DNA of 64,000 nucleotides from Moraxella catarrhalis (lineage in GTDB: Bacteria; Pseudomonadota; Gammaproteobacteria; Pseudomonadales; Moraxellaceae). A model generated the notes under the pieces. It ran no database searches, was not told where the DNA came from, and worked only from the letters and a program-made list of their open reading frames with translations. The position numbers were made by a program, and so were the translations under genes. Location: the NCBI RefSeq assembly GCF_001656295.1, contig NZ_LXHE01000007.1, forward strand, positions 1 through 64,000, written 5' to 3'. Of this stretch, positions 27,431-35,861 are shown in pieces (position 1 is the first letter of the stretch; each line of letters begins with the position of its first letter).

Positions 27431-28175
27431 CAGACCAAAAAAGCCAGCTTCCGCCCTACGGCGTATGGCATCAAAAGTCTTAAAAGTCGTCGTACTGGGC
27501 AGCGCTGTGATTATCATCGGTGCAGCAAGCGCTTTGACGCCTATTTTTGCTAATATTGGCGGCGGTCTGCTCAATCTGTATTCTGCCCTCACCCTACCTG
27601 CCGTTCAAGATGATGCCAAAAGTATCGTCGTGCTCGGTGGAGGATTGACCAAAAATCCAACTGGCGCAATCAGCTTAAACCACTTCACCCAAAGCCGTGC
27701 AGATGCCACCATTCTCCTACATGAGACGCATCCTTTGAGCATTATTACCAGTGGGGCTGAGTCACCATGGCTGCGCGACTATTTGATTGAGCACATCGGC
27801 AAGGCTAAGGCAGTGATCATTAATGAAAACGCCAGTATGAATACTTGCGAAAATGCCGTTTTTACTGCCAAATTACTCAGCTATCATGAGCTACCAACGA
27901 CGGTGTATTTGGTGACAGATCGCTACCATATGGCTCGAGCGCGTCGCCAATTTGCCAAAGCGGGCATCGCTACCATACCTGCGCCTGCACCTCTTGCCAT
28001 CAGTACCAGTTGGCAAAATCCTAAAGACAATTTGATCCATACGCGCCGCACCATCTATGAACTGGCAGCGCTGGCACGAGACATTGCCATTCCCCAAACC
28101 AATTGTCGTACCACAGATGAGATCAGCATCGAAGAGATCAGCACCCCTCGCCGTCAGCCGAAATTATTTTTATAG
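27408..28175 (+). CDS. YdcF-like membrane protein (DUF218)
   Basis: The 255-residue product has one N-terminal membrane segment (VLKVVVLGSAVIIIGAAS) and a DUF218 domain: IVVLGGGLTKN, SMNTCENAVFTAKLL, VTDRYHMARARRQF. Relatives include SanA and ElyC, linked to envelope integrity and lipid carrier metabolism in Escherichia coli. It overlaps the end of murB by about 20 bases in another frame, so it is co-transcribed with a peptidoglycan gene, which fits an envelope role. The start could also be the ATG at 27414. Confidence 0.8.
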   Translation: MLMAATTNRPKKPASALRRMASKVLKVVVLGSAVIIIGAASALTPIFANIGGGLLNLYSALTLPAVQDDAKSIVVLGGGLTKNPTGAISLNHFTQSRADATILLHETHPLSIITSGAESPWLRDYLIEHIGKAKAVIINENASMNTCENAVFTAKLLSYHELPTTVYLVTDRYHMARARRQFAKAGIATIPAPAPLAISTSWQNPKDNLIHTRRTIYELAALARDIAIPQTNCRTTDEISIEEISTPRRQPKLFL

Positions 28176-28292
28176 CCGTTTTTTATAGCTGCTTGGATTG
28201 ATTTGTCATAAAAATCTTAGCATGATGACAGCCTACAATTCGCAATCGGCGCTCAAATATGACAAAATTGTGCCAATTTTTATAAAAAATCC

Positions 28293-28320
28293 TTGCATTT
28301 GTAAAAAATTCGTCTATAAT
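28293..28320 (+). promoter_or_regulatory. Promoter of the tandem tRNA-Ser genes
   Basis: TTGCAT (28293-28298) and TATAAT (28315-28320) are separated by 16 bases. The -10 ends ten bases before the first tRNA-Ser. Confidence 0.75.
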
Positions 28321-28330
28321 ACGACGCATT

Positions 28331-28421
28331 GGAAGCTTGGCAGAGCGGTTGAATGCACCGGTCTTGAAAACCGGCGTGGGTTCATAGCCCACCGAGAGTT
28401 CGAATCTCTCAGCTTCCGCCA
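28331..28421 (+). tRNA. tRNA-Ser (TGA), copy 1
   Basis: This 91-base class II tRNA has a long variable arm (GTGGGTTCATAGCCCAC). The acceptor stem is GGAAGCT/AGCTTCC, the anticodon loop CTTGAAA gives TGA, and CCA is encoded. Confidence 0.97.
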
Positions 28422-28445
28422 TTTTTTTATTAATATACCGCTTAT

Positions 28446-28536
28446 GGAAGCTTGGCAGAGCGGTTGAATGCACCGGTCTTGAAAACCGGCGTGGGTTCAT
28501 AGCCCACCGAGAGTTCGAATCTCTCAGCTTCCGCCA
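28446..28536 (+). tRNA. tRNA-Ser (TGA), copy 2
   Basis: Identical over all 91 bases to the copy 115 bases upstream, with different flanking bases. Only 24 bases separate the two, so they share the upstream promoter and the downstream terminator. Confidence 0.97.
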
Positions 28537-28541
28537 TTATT

Positions 28542-28578
28542 AAAAACCGCCTATCTTATAGATTAGGCGGTTTTTTTG
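28542..28578 (+). terminator. Terminator after tRNA-Ser copies
   Basis: AAAACCGCCTA and TAGGCGGTTTT pair across a ten-base loop and are followed by T residues. Confidence 0.9.
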
Positions 28579-28736
28579 ATTTTGCGTATTTTAGCTTATT
28601 TAACTTAATTAAATATACAAAAGCTTGTTTGGCATCATTTGCCAATTAATCAAGATTTTTTATGGAAAATTTGCTAAAATCATGGGCTTATTTAATCAGA
28701 ATTTTTTTATTTTTATAATTTATCCATAGGCAATCG

Positions 28737-30464
28737 ATGAATATTCAAGCAATTTTAAACGATAAAATTAAAGAGGCAATGATCGCAGCTGGTGCAGGCA
28801 GCGAGGTTGAGGCTTTGGTGCGTCAATCCAATAAAGCACAATTTGGGGATTATCAAGCCAATGGCATCATGGGTGCCGCCAAAAAACTGGGTATGAATCC
28901 ACGAGAGTTTGCCCAAACGGTGCTTGATCATTTAAGCATTGACGATATCGCCGAAAAACTTGAGATTGCAGGCCCTGGGTTTATTAATATTTTCTTAAAA
29001 AATGAGTGGATATCTAAACATGCCAATCAAGCCAATATCAGTAGCACTTTGGGCGTAACCGCTACCCAAAATGATACCGTGGTGGTTGACTACTCCTCCC
29101 CAAATGTCGCCAAAGAAATGCATGTCGGTCATCTGCGTTCAACCATCATCGGTGATAGCGTCGTACGCACGCTTGAATTTTTAGGTAATACCGTTATCCG
29201 TGCTAACCATGTGGGTGATTGGGGTACGCAGTTTGGCATGCTCATCGCTTATCTTGAAAAGATACAAAATGATGATGTCAAGGATTTGGATTTATCTGAT
29301 TTAGAAGCCTTTTATCGTGCAGCAAAACACGCCTATGACAGCGATGAAGCGTTTGCCGAAAAGTCTCGTAATTATGTGGTCAAACTCCAAAGTGGTGATG
29401 AGTATTGCTTAACAATGTGGCGAAAGCTTGTAGACATCACCATGGCACAATGTCAGCACACTTATGACCGCCTAAATGTTACCTTAACGCGTGATGATAC
29501 CATGGGTGAGAGCCTATATAATCCGATGCTGCCCAAAATCGTTCAAACACTCAAAGACAAAGGCTTAGCGGTCGAAGATGATGGTGCTGCGGTGGTCTTT
29601 TTGGATGAATTTAAAAATAAAGCAGGCGACCCAATGGGCGTCATCATCCAAAAAAAGGATGGTGGCTATCTTTACACAACCACCGACATCGCCGCAGCAG
29701 CTTACCGCTATCACACACTTCATGCCGACCGTGTCATTTTGTTTACCGATGCACGCCAAACCCTACATGCACAGCAGGCATGGCTCATCACACGCAAGGC
29801 AGGATTTGTACCTGATGAATTTATCATGGAGCATTTTACCTTTGGTATGATGCTTGGCAAGGATGGCAAACCTTTTAAAACACGCACAGGTGGCACGGTT
29901 AAGCTTGCCGATTTGCTTGATGAAGCAATCGAGCGTGCAACCACCCTAATCGAGCAAAAAAATCCCGATCTTAGTGCTGAAGAAAAGCACGCTGTCGTTG
30001 AGGCGGTTGCCATTGGTGCGGTTAAATATTCCGACCTGTCTAAAAATCGCAACACCGATTATGTATTTGATTGGGATAATATGCTGTCATTTGAGGGCAA
30101 TACTGCACCCTATATGCAATATGCCTATACACGCATTCGCTCGATTTTTGCGCGTGCAGGGCTTGATATGGCAGATATTGGCGGTGAGATTGTGATTCAT
30201 GAAGATAAAGAGCGAGCCTTGGCGGTCAAATTACTTCAATTTGAAGAGGTGCTATTATTGGTTGCCAAAGATGGTATGCCACATCTATTGTGTCAATACC
30301 TATTTGAATTGGCGGGCATTTTCTCAAGTTTTTATGAAGCCTGCCCAATCCTAAGCTCTGATGATAAGACCAAGACCTCTCGCCTACTGCTTGCAGCACT
30401 GACCGCCAAAACCTTAAAACAAGGTCTTGATTTGCTCGGCATTAAGACCGTAGAAAAAATGTAA
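28737..30464 (+). CDS. argS: Arginyl-tRNA synthetase
   Basis: This 575-residue class I synthetase charges tRNA-Arg. The N-terminal Arg-specific domain is followed by the HIGH-type motif [21 protein letters not shown] (near residue 120), the KMSK-region replacement [11 protein letters not shown] and a C-terminal anticodon-binding helical domain. Length and motifs match bacterial ArgRS. It is monocistronic, about 200 bases after the tRNA-Ser pair. Confidence 0.96.
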   Translation: MNIQAILNDKIKEAMIAAGAGSEVEALVRQSNKAQFGDYQANGIMGAAKKLGMNPREFAQTVLDHLSIDDIAEKLEIAGPGFINIFLKNEWISKHANQANISSTLGVTATQNDTVVVDYSSPNVAKEMHVGHLRSTIIGDSVVRTLEFLGNTVIRANHVGDWGTQFGMLIAYLEKIQNDDVKDLDLSDLEAFYRAAKHAYDSDEAFAEKSRNYVVKLQSGDEYCLTMWRKLVDITMAQCQHTYDRLNVTLTRDDTMGESLYNPMLPKIVQTLKDKGLAVEDDGAAVVFLDEFKNKAGDPMGVIIQKKDGGYLYTTTDIAAAAYRYHTLHADRVILFTDARQTLHAQQAWLITRKAGFVPDEFIMEHFTFGMMLGKDGKPFKTRTGGTVKLADLLDEAIERATTLIEQKNPDLSAEEKHAVVEAVAIGAVKYSDLSKNRNTDYVFDWDNMLSFEGNTAPYMQYAYTRIRSIFARAGLDMADIGGEIVIHEDKERALAVKLLQFEEVLLLVAKDGMPHLLCQYLFELAGIFSSFYEACPILSSDDKTKTSRLLLAALTAKTLKQGLDLLGIKTVEKM

Positions 30465-30473
30465 ATCACTTTT

Positions 30474-30502
30474 TTCATCCCCTGATATCTTCAGGGGATG
30501 AT
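30474..30502 (+). terminator. Hairpin after argS
   Basis: CATCCCCTGA and TTCAGGGGATG form a strong stem just after the stop. The T tract after it is poor, so termination is likely but not certain. Confidence 0.45.
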
Positions 30503-30608
30503 CTTTAGAATGAACCCCTATAGCGCTCATGATTGCTTGCTGCCTTTACTGTTTTGGCGATATTTTGTGCTACAATCTTGATCAATCGGTTAACATCCAA
30601 GGTGTGAT

Positions 30609-31307
30609 ATGTATAGCGTACATCATGAGCCGCATTTTAGTAATCGCAACAATTGGCTGCGCGCAACTGTACTTGGCGCCAATGACGGCTTGATCAGCAC
30701 TGCAAGCTTATTGATGGGCGTGGCAGCAGCAGGAACACAAAGCCAAACTTTGATTATGGCTGGCATGGCATCGCTCATCGCTGGTGCCATCAGTATGGCG
30801 GCGGGTGAATATGTATCGGTTTCCTCACAGTCGGATACCGAGCAAGCAGACCTACTCAAAGAGCAGCATGAGCTCACCCATAATCCCGAAAGAGAGCTTA
30901 TGGAGCTCACCGAGATTTATAAGCGGCGCGGTCTTGATGCCAAGCTTGCTAAGGAAGTTGCGATCGCCTTGACGGAGCATAACGCACTTGAGGCGCACGC
31001 TCGTGATGAAATTAGGCTCAATGATGATACCGCAGCCAATCCGCTCCAAGCAGCCATCGCATCTGGCTTATCTTTTATCGCTGGGGCGGTATTACCTGTC
31101 TTGTGCGTGTATCTTGCCTCGCATGAGGTGCTGATCGGTGCCTTATGGGCGACGACGCTGATTGGACTGGCAGCACTGGGATATTTATCAGCACGCCTCG
31201 GCGGTGCCAAGCCCTTACCTGCTGCCATTCGCATTATCATCTGGGGCGTGATAGCCTTGGCAGCCACTCAGCTTATCGGTCAGCTTTTTGATGTGACTAT
31301 GGCTTGA
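30609..31307 (+). CDS. VIT1/CCC1-family iron/manganese transporter
   Basis: The 232-residue protein has the five-helix pattern of the vacuolar iron transporter family. The first helix carries LGANDGLISTASLLMGV and the second IAGAISMAAGEYVSVSSQSDTE, with conserved small and Met residues. A cytoplasmic acidic region with LTEIYKRRGLD and EHNALEAHARDE could bind metal. Bacterial members export or sequester Fe(II)/Mn(II). No Fur-like box was seen before it. In an organism with much iron import it would serve detoxification; that role is inferred. Confidence 0.88.
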   Translation: MYSVHHEPHFSNRNNWLRATVLGANDGLISTASLLMGVAAAGTQSQTLIMAGMASLIAGAISMAAGEYVSVSSQSDTEQADLLKEQHELTHNPERELMELTEIYKRRGLDAKLAKEVAIALTEHNALEAHARDEIRLNDDTAANPLQAAIASGLSFIAGAVLPVLCVYLASHEVLIGALWATTLIGLAALGYLSARLGGAKPLPAAIRIIIWGVIALAATQLIGQLFDVTMA

Positions 31308-31399
31308 TGAGCCTATAAATTTGGCATGAGCTAACATTGATCAACATCAGTCATGATGTTTATGCTTAATGTATCTGCGTTGGCAAAATCATGATTGAT

Positions 31400-31837
31400 T
31401 TAAAATCTACTGCGCTTAGCATCCTTAAACCAATCAAAGCCAAGCATCGCCAAAACCACAGGAATCATAAAATACAGCACCTGAAACTTACCCAAGCCTA
31501 TTAGTGATAAAACAGGCGCAGGACAAATACCCACCAAGCCCCAACCGACACCGAATATGGCAGCGCCAACGATGAGCGCTTTATCAATGTGCGCGGCGGT
31601 GGGTAAATCAAACTTGGCATCATGATATGTCCGTGAATGATGCACGGCAAGCTGAAAAGGAATGATGGCAACACCAATCGCCCCCAGTATGACTAATGCC
31701 AAGCTTGGATTCCACTCACCAAAAATATCCAAAAATCCAATCACTTTGGCTGGATTTGCCATACCTGACAACAATAGCCCTGCCCCAAATACCATCCCAA
31801 AAATCAGTGCACAGATATTTTTTATTTTAGTCGTCAT
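31400..31837 (-). CDS. YeeE/YedE-family membrane protein (PmpB-like, second half)
   Basis: The 145-residue membrane protein starts ICALIFGMVFGAGLLLSGMANPAKVIGFLDIFGEWNPSLA, the signature of the second half of YeeE/YedE sulfur-compound transporters. It has four hydrophobic segments and a conserved Cys in GLVGICPAPVLSLIGL. It follows the first-half gene by one base, so the two halves probably make one transporter for thiosulfate or another sulfur species. A divergent BigR-like repressor points to sulfide or persulfide control. Confidence 0.85.
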   Translation of the reverse strand: MTTKIKNICALIFGMVFGAGLLLSGMANPAKVIGFLDIFGEWNPSLALVILGAIGVAIIPFQLAVHHSRTYHDAKFDLPTAAHIDKALIVGAAIFGVGWGLVGICPAPVLSLIGLGKFQVLYFMIPVVLAMLGFDWFKDAKRSRF

Positions 31838-31838
31838 A

Positions 31839-32252
31839 TCAGCCTCGGAAATATCGCATCATAGCAACCGTTAAAATTCCCGTCAGCAAGAAAGTCGCAG
31901 TCGCAGCCATAGAGCGGCGCGACATCCGAGCCATGCCACAGATACCATGCCCGCTCGTACAGCCTGAGCCTAATCGTGTACCAACTCCAACGAATATACC
32001 TGCAACGCCCAGCAGCCAAGCAGGTGCAGTCAGCCTAATCTCACCCAGATCCACCAAACCAAACGCTCGAGACATCAAGGCGGCAGCCAAAGCAATACCG
32101 ATCAAGAAGAACAAAGCAGCAGAGGCTTTGGTTTTAGGTAAAGTCGCCATCATGCCACTAATGCCCACGATTCTACCTGTGCTATAAAGATAACCGACGG
32201 TGGCAATGCCGATCAACACACCGCCTATCAGCGCCGATACATAATCATTCAT
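31839..32252 (-). CDS. YeeE/YedE-family membrane protein (PmpA-like, first half)
   Basis: The 137-residue membrane protein contains GRIVGISGMMATL and the cysteine motif GVGTRLGSGCTSGHGICGMARMSRRS, typical of YeeE/YedE proteins, whose cysteines relay the sulfur substrate. It is the first gene of the pair and lies 127 bases from the divergent ArsR-type gene across an AT-rich operator-like region. Confidence 0.88.
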   Translation of the reverse strand: MNDYVSALIGGVLIGIATVGYLYSTGRIVGISGMMATLPKTKASAALFFLIGIALAAALMSRAFGLVDLGEIRLTAPAWLLGVAGIFVGVGTRLGSGCTSGHGICGMARMSRRSMAATATFLLTGILTVAMMRYFRG

Positions 32253-32274
32253 TTGATTCTCACTGTTTTATAAT

Positions 32275-32311
32275 TTATATTATTATAATATATATTTTTA
32301 TATATTAATAG
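32275..32311. promoter_or_regulatory. AT-rich candidate operator between pmpA-like gene and regulator
   Basis: The divergent region holds overlapping palindromic A/T runs, including TATTATAATA and a TATATTTTTATATA stretch, similar in character to operators of BigR/SqrR repressors. One bound dimer could control both directions. Assignment rests on position and symmetry only. Confidence 0.4.
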
Positions 32312-32379
32312 AAATTTTTTGCTGATTATGCTAGGATGGGCAAGATTTTTTATGGAAAAAATATGAAAGAGAGACTGCT

Positions 32380-32673
32380 TTGAGCGACATAAATTTTACA
32401 CAGCTGCCTAAGGCTGTATCTGTACTAAAGCTGCTTGCCAACCCCGATAGATTAAAGATCGTTTGCGCGCTTGAAAGGCAGGCTTTGAATGTCGGTGAAA
32501 TCGCGGCGCTGACCAATATCTTGCAGCCCACCTTATCACAGCAACTGGGCATTTTGCGTCAAAGCGGGCTACTTAGTACCAAAAAACAAGGCAAATTTGT
32601 CTATTATCAGCTTGCAGATGATAAAGTCATGCGCCTTATCGGTTCTTTGCATGAGCTGTATTGTCAGCTTTAA
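32380..32673 (+). CDS. ArsR-family persulfide-sensing repressor (BigR/SqrR-like)
   Basis: The 97-residue protein has a winged helix (NVGEIAALTNILQPTLSQQLGILRQSGLL, then KFVYYQLAD). Cys29 in RLKIVCALE and Cys95 in HELYCQL fit the two cysteines that form the tetrasulfide sensor in BigR and SqrR; the metal ligands of classical ArsR are missing. The start is a TTG preceded by GAGAG; the ATG a few codons upstream runs into a stop. It should repress the divergent sulfur transporter genes until persulfides rise. No sulfide:quinone reductase or persulfide dioxygenase is adjacent. Confidence 0.85.
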   Translation: MSDINFTQLPKAVSVLKLLANPDRLKIVCALERQALNVGEIAALTNILQPTLSQQLGILRQSGLLSTKKQGKFVYYQLADDKVMRLIGSLHELYCQL

Positions 32674-32766
32674 TACCATCAAATAAAATCAACGATAGCG
32701 TTATAAATTGATCATCTTATCTGATTGATTTGGTTGATTGTTTAATTATTTTGAATTGTCTTAGTT

Positions 32767-33456
32767 ATGAATAACTCCCAAGCTTTTATCAAGGGTTGCC
32801 AATCGGGACTACCTGTTGCTTTAGGCTATATTCCGGTGGCGATTGCTTTTGGTATGGCGACAACGGCTGCCGGCTTCCCAACTTGGATCATCATTGCGAT
32901 GAGCGTATTCATCTATGCCGGCGCCAGTCAGTTTTTATTATTCGCCTCGATCATGAGCGGCGCAAGCGTGCTTGCCGTGGTAGGCTTATGTGCTTTACTT
33001 GACAGTCGTCACCTGCTGTACGCACCCTTGATGAAGCGTCATCTCAGATCAAGTGATGACATGATTTGGATTGCCCCGCTGATCACAGACGAAGTCTTTG
33101 CCACCGCCATGGCAAAATTAAAAGGTATTGACAATCAAAAGCCTTGGCTGATTGGACTGGCTGTCGTATCGTGGGTGTCTTGGTGGGGCGGTACCATCCT
33201 AGGTGTTTTTGGCGGCAAATTATTGGCAGACTATCCGGTGATGAGTGCCACGATGAATTTTGCTTTTGTGGCGTTATTTGTTTCATTATCCACACACGCC
33301 TATGTCAGCGAACCTAGATTTCGCCCTGCTTTGATCATTGCAGCAGTCATTGCAGCGCTGTGTGTGTCTGCTGATCATAGCGAAATTGCACTGCTTGTGG
33401 CAGGATTTGGTGGCGTTCTAGCGCATTTTTTATTAGTTAAATTATTGAATTATTAA
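32767..33456 (+). CDS. azlC: AzlC-family branched-chain amino acid exporter subunit
   Basis: The 229-residue membrane protein carries the AzlC signature: GLPVALGYIPVAIAFG at the start, then YAGASQFL and LLDSRHLLYAPLM. AzlC and AzlD form a two-part permease, known for exporting branched-chain amino acids and analogues. The small partner gene follows eight bases later. Confidence 0.9.
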   Translation: MNNSQAFIKGCQSGLPVALGYIPVAIAFGMATTAAGFPTWIIIAMSVFIYAGASQFLLFASIMSGASVLAVVGLCALLDSRHLLYAPLMKRHLRSSDDMIWIAPLITDEVFATAMAKLKGIDNQKPWLIGLAVVSWVSWWGGTILGVFGGKLLADYPVMSATMNFAFVALFVSLSTHAYVSEPRFRPALIIAAVIAALCVSADHSEIALLVAGFGGVLAHFLLVKLLNY

Positions 33457-33464
33457 GTCAAACT

Positions 33465-33827
33465 ATGCTCAATGAATCTGGGTTTTATACGCTGCTGATA
33501 GCGGTTGTCTGTATGGCGATCTTGACCGCCCTTTCACGATCTTTACCATTTTTACTGCCTGATGATTCCGCCATCATTCGCTTTTTTACGGCTGAGAACT
33601 CGCCTTTTGCCCCCTTGGGCGGCGCGATTATCATTGGGATGACTGTGGTGCTTGCCATGCCATTTTTTACAGAGTCTGCGAATAATAGCCCGCTCATTGC
33701 CAGCATCTTGGGTATCGTGATGACCGTAATCGCCACCATCAAAGGCATCAATACTGGTATGAGCGTTATCATCGGTATGGCGGGATTTTTGGTGGGTGTG
33801 GGCATCGAAAAGTGGCTATTTTTATGA
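33465..33827 (+). CDS. azlD: AzlD-family branched-chain amino acid exporter subunit
   Basis: The 120-residue protein has four hydrophobic segments and the AzlD stretch TALSRSLPFLL. It is the expected small partner of AzlC, in the same transcript. The end matches the usual short AzlD form. Confidence 0.87.
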   Translation: MLNESGFYTLLIAVVCMAILTALSRSLPFLLPDDSAIIRFFTAENSPFAPLGGAIIIGMTVVLAMPFFTESANNSPLIASILGIVMTVIATIKGINTGMSVIIGMAGFLVGVGIEKWLFL

Positions 33828-33895
33828 TAAAAGCCACGATTTAACAAATACAAGTTAAACAAATATTAGCCAAACTAAGCGTATGCTGGTGATTT

Positions 33896-34717
33896 TTACC
33901 AATAATTTTCTACGGCAATATTACCGACACCACGACGATTCATGCTAAGCCCCTGCGCTTTGAGTGCTTCTTTGGTATCCTCAACCATTTGTGGATTACC
34001 ACACAGCATGGCATGCGATTGGGTGTCGAGTGCTACCCCTGTTGTCTTGGCAAGCTCACCATGATCAATTAAGCTTGGAATACGCTCAGATAAACAGCCA
34101 GCGACTTTTTCACGCGTTACGATAGGCACATAATAAAAACGAGCAGGATTATCCACCAACCCCCCAAAGCGTGTTGCCAATGAATGAATTTTGTCTTGAT
34201 ACGCCAATTCACTTTGGGTTCGTGCACTGTATACAAGCACAATGTCATCATAGTGTTCCCAAGCATACAAATCCTGCAGAATGGATAAAAATGGTGCAAG
34301 CCCTGTCCCAGTTGCCAATAACCATAATGTTTTTGGCGTCGGTTCTTGATAGCGTGATAGCGTCAAAAACCCAAATGGTATTGTATTAAGATACAACTGA
34401 TCGCCTGCTTGTAAGTATTGAAGCTGTGATGTAAACTCCCCATCAGCCACCACCACCGAAAAAAACTCAAGTGTCTCATCATACGGAGACGATACCACAG
34501 AATACGCACGAAAAATTGGACTGGCACTCTCAGATTTAAGCGTATCTTGACGCTTATCTTGATAATAAATCAGCTCATCTGCACATAATCCCAGCCGAAC
34601 AAATTGCCCTGCCTCAAACCGAAAACCCTCAGGTCTGGTTGTCGTAAAACTAAATAAATTGGGCGACCAAACTGTCTTTGATAGCACCGTCAATGTCACT
34701 GCTTTGTCATCACTCAT
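33896..34717 (-). CDS. fpr: Ferredoxin/flavodoxin-NADP+ reductase
   Basis: The 273-residue FAD enzyme moves electrons between NADPH and ferredoxin or flavodoxin. The FAD site is FRAYSVVSSPYDETLEFFSV, the NADP site begins LLATGTGLAPFLSIL, and the protein ends in Trp (VENYW), matching the bacterial Fpr group whose C-terminal aromatic residue stacks near the flavin. It is convergent with azlD. Such enzymes often serve oxidative-stress defence and Fe-S repair. Confidence 0.93.
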   Translation of the reverse strand: MSDDKAVTLTVLSKTVWSPNLFSFTTTRPEGFRFEAGQFVRLGLCADELIYYQDKRQDTLKSESASPIFRAYSVVSSPYDETLEFFSVVVADGEFTSQLQYLQAGDQLYLNTIPFGFLTLSRYQEPTPKTLWLLATGTGLAPFLSILQDLYAWEHYDDIVLVYSARTQSELAYQDKIHSLATRFGGLVDNPARFYYVPIVTREKVAGCLSERIPSLIDHGELAKTTGVALDTQSHAMLCGNPQMVEDTKEALKAQGLSMNRRGVGNIAVENYW

Positions 34718-34968
34718 GATGTTCTCTTCACCATTATCATCTTAATCACCAATGTCATCTTAACAGACATTGGACTTTTATTGTGTATTTTGACTGATAA
34801 TTTAGCTTTAGTCAAATCATCAGTCACGCATCAAATCCAAAAAACTGCCTTGATTGCCTTTAAAATTATCACTTGAAATATTAATAAATATTCTTATATA
34901 ATAAATATAAATTAAATACTATCAATTTTTTTCATACAAGTTTTATCACAACCAAAAGGAAAATTATT

Positions 34969-35718
34969 ATGGCTTTTAAAGACATGACAGGACAAAAAGT
35001 CCCAAATGCTGTATTTCATACACGCCAAGATGATCAATGGGTTGATGTGAACACTGATGAGCTTTTTAGTGGTAAAAAAGTCGTGGTTTTTTCATTACCA
35101 GGTGCCTTTACGCCGACTTGTTCATCAACACATTTGCCGCGTTATAATGAATTGGCAGATGAATTTAAAAAATTGGGCATTGATGATATTTTGTGCGTAT
35201 CGGTGAATGATACCTTTGTGATGAATGCTTGGGCAGACGACCAAGAAAGCGACAAGATAACTTTAATCCCAGATGGTAATGGTGAGTTTACCGAAGGCAT
35301 GAATCGTTTGGTTGGCAAAGAAGATTTGGGCTTTGGTAAGCGTTCATGGCGTTATTCGATGCTTGTTGATGATGGCGTGATTGTCAAAATCTTTGATGAG
35401 CCCGAAAAAGATGGCGATCCGTTTGAGGTTTCAGATGCTGACACCATGATCAAATTTTTAAATCCAGACTGGGAAGAGAAGCCATCTGTAACCATTATTA
35501 CCAAGCCTGGTTGTGATTTTTGTGCCAAGGCTAAAGAGGCTTTAAAATCTCATGGCGTTGCATATGAAGAAGTTGTACTTGGTCGAGATGCCAGCATGAC
35601 AAGTGTTCGTGCCATCACTGGTCATGAGACAGTGCCACAAGTCTTTGTTGGTGGCAAACGCATCGGCGGTTCAGAAGAGCTTGAAACTTATTTGGCAAGT
35701 GATGACTGTGCCGTTTAA
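34969..35718 (+). CDS. Peroxiredoxin-glutaredoxin fusion (hybrid Prx5)
   Basis: The 249-residue protein joins a Prx5-type peroxidase (about 1-160) to a glutaredoxin (about 170-249). The peroxidatic cysteine lies in LPGAFTPTCSSTHLPRY (near residue 49), and the glutaredoxin redox pair is CDFC in TKPGCDFCAKAKEAL with the cis-Pro in HETVPQVFVGG. The fusion lets glutathione reduce the peroxidase directly, as in the Haemophilus and Neisseria enzymes. AAAGGA provides the ribosome site. A terminator follows. Confidence 0.95.
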   Translation: MAFKDMTGQKVPNAVFHTRQDDQWVDVNTDELFSGKKVVVFSLPGAFTPTCSSTHLPRYNELADEFKKLGIDDILCVSVNDTFVMNAWADDQESDKITLIPDGNGEFTEGMNRLVGKEDLGFGKRSWRYSMLVDDGVIVKIFDEPEKDGDPFEVSDADTMIKFLNPDWEEKPSVTIITKPGCDFCAKAKEALKSHGVAYEEVVLGRDASMTSVRAITGHETVPQVFVGGKRIGGSEELETYLASDDCAV

Positions 35719-35735
35719 TTTTCTGACGATACGAT

Positions 35736-35765
35736 AAAAAGAGCTTATGATTAAGCTCTTTTTTA
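35736..35765 (+). terminator. Terminator after the peroxiredoxin-glutaredoxin gene
   Basis: AAAAAGAGCTTA and TAAGCTCTTTTTT pair with a short loop and a T run. Confidence 0.9.
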
Positions 35766-35810
35766 TTGTCAAGGTTTAACTTCAGTGATATGTCAAGATT
35801 TGGCATAAAT

Positions 35811-35842
35811 GTAAATCAGCACTCATTTGGGTGCTGATTTAC
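35811..35842 (-). terminator. Hairpin at the end of the nuo operon
   Basis: GTAAATCAGCAC and GTGCTGATTTAC form a perfect 12-base stem around an eight-base loop, 20 bases past the nuoN stop on the minus strand. The following T run is short. It probably ends the nuo transcript. Confidence 0.6.
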
Positions 35843-35861
35843 TGATAAATCGTAATCTTTA

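Noticed and set aside
28183-28500. Minus-strand frame across the tRNA-Ser genes
   Set aside because: Translation of the tRNA duplicates in reverse.
28331-28536. Possible CRISPR-like repeat
   Set aside because: The repeated unit is a complete tRNA-Ser gene present only twice.
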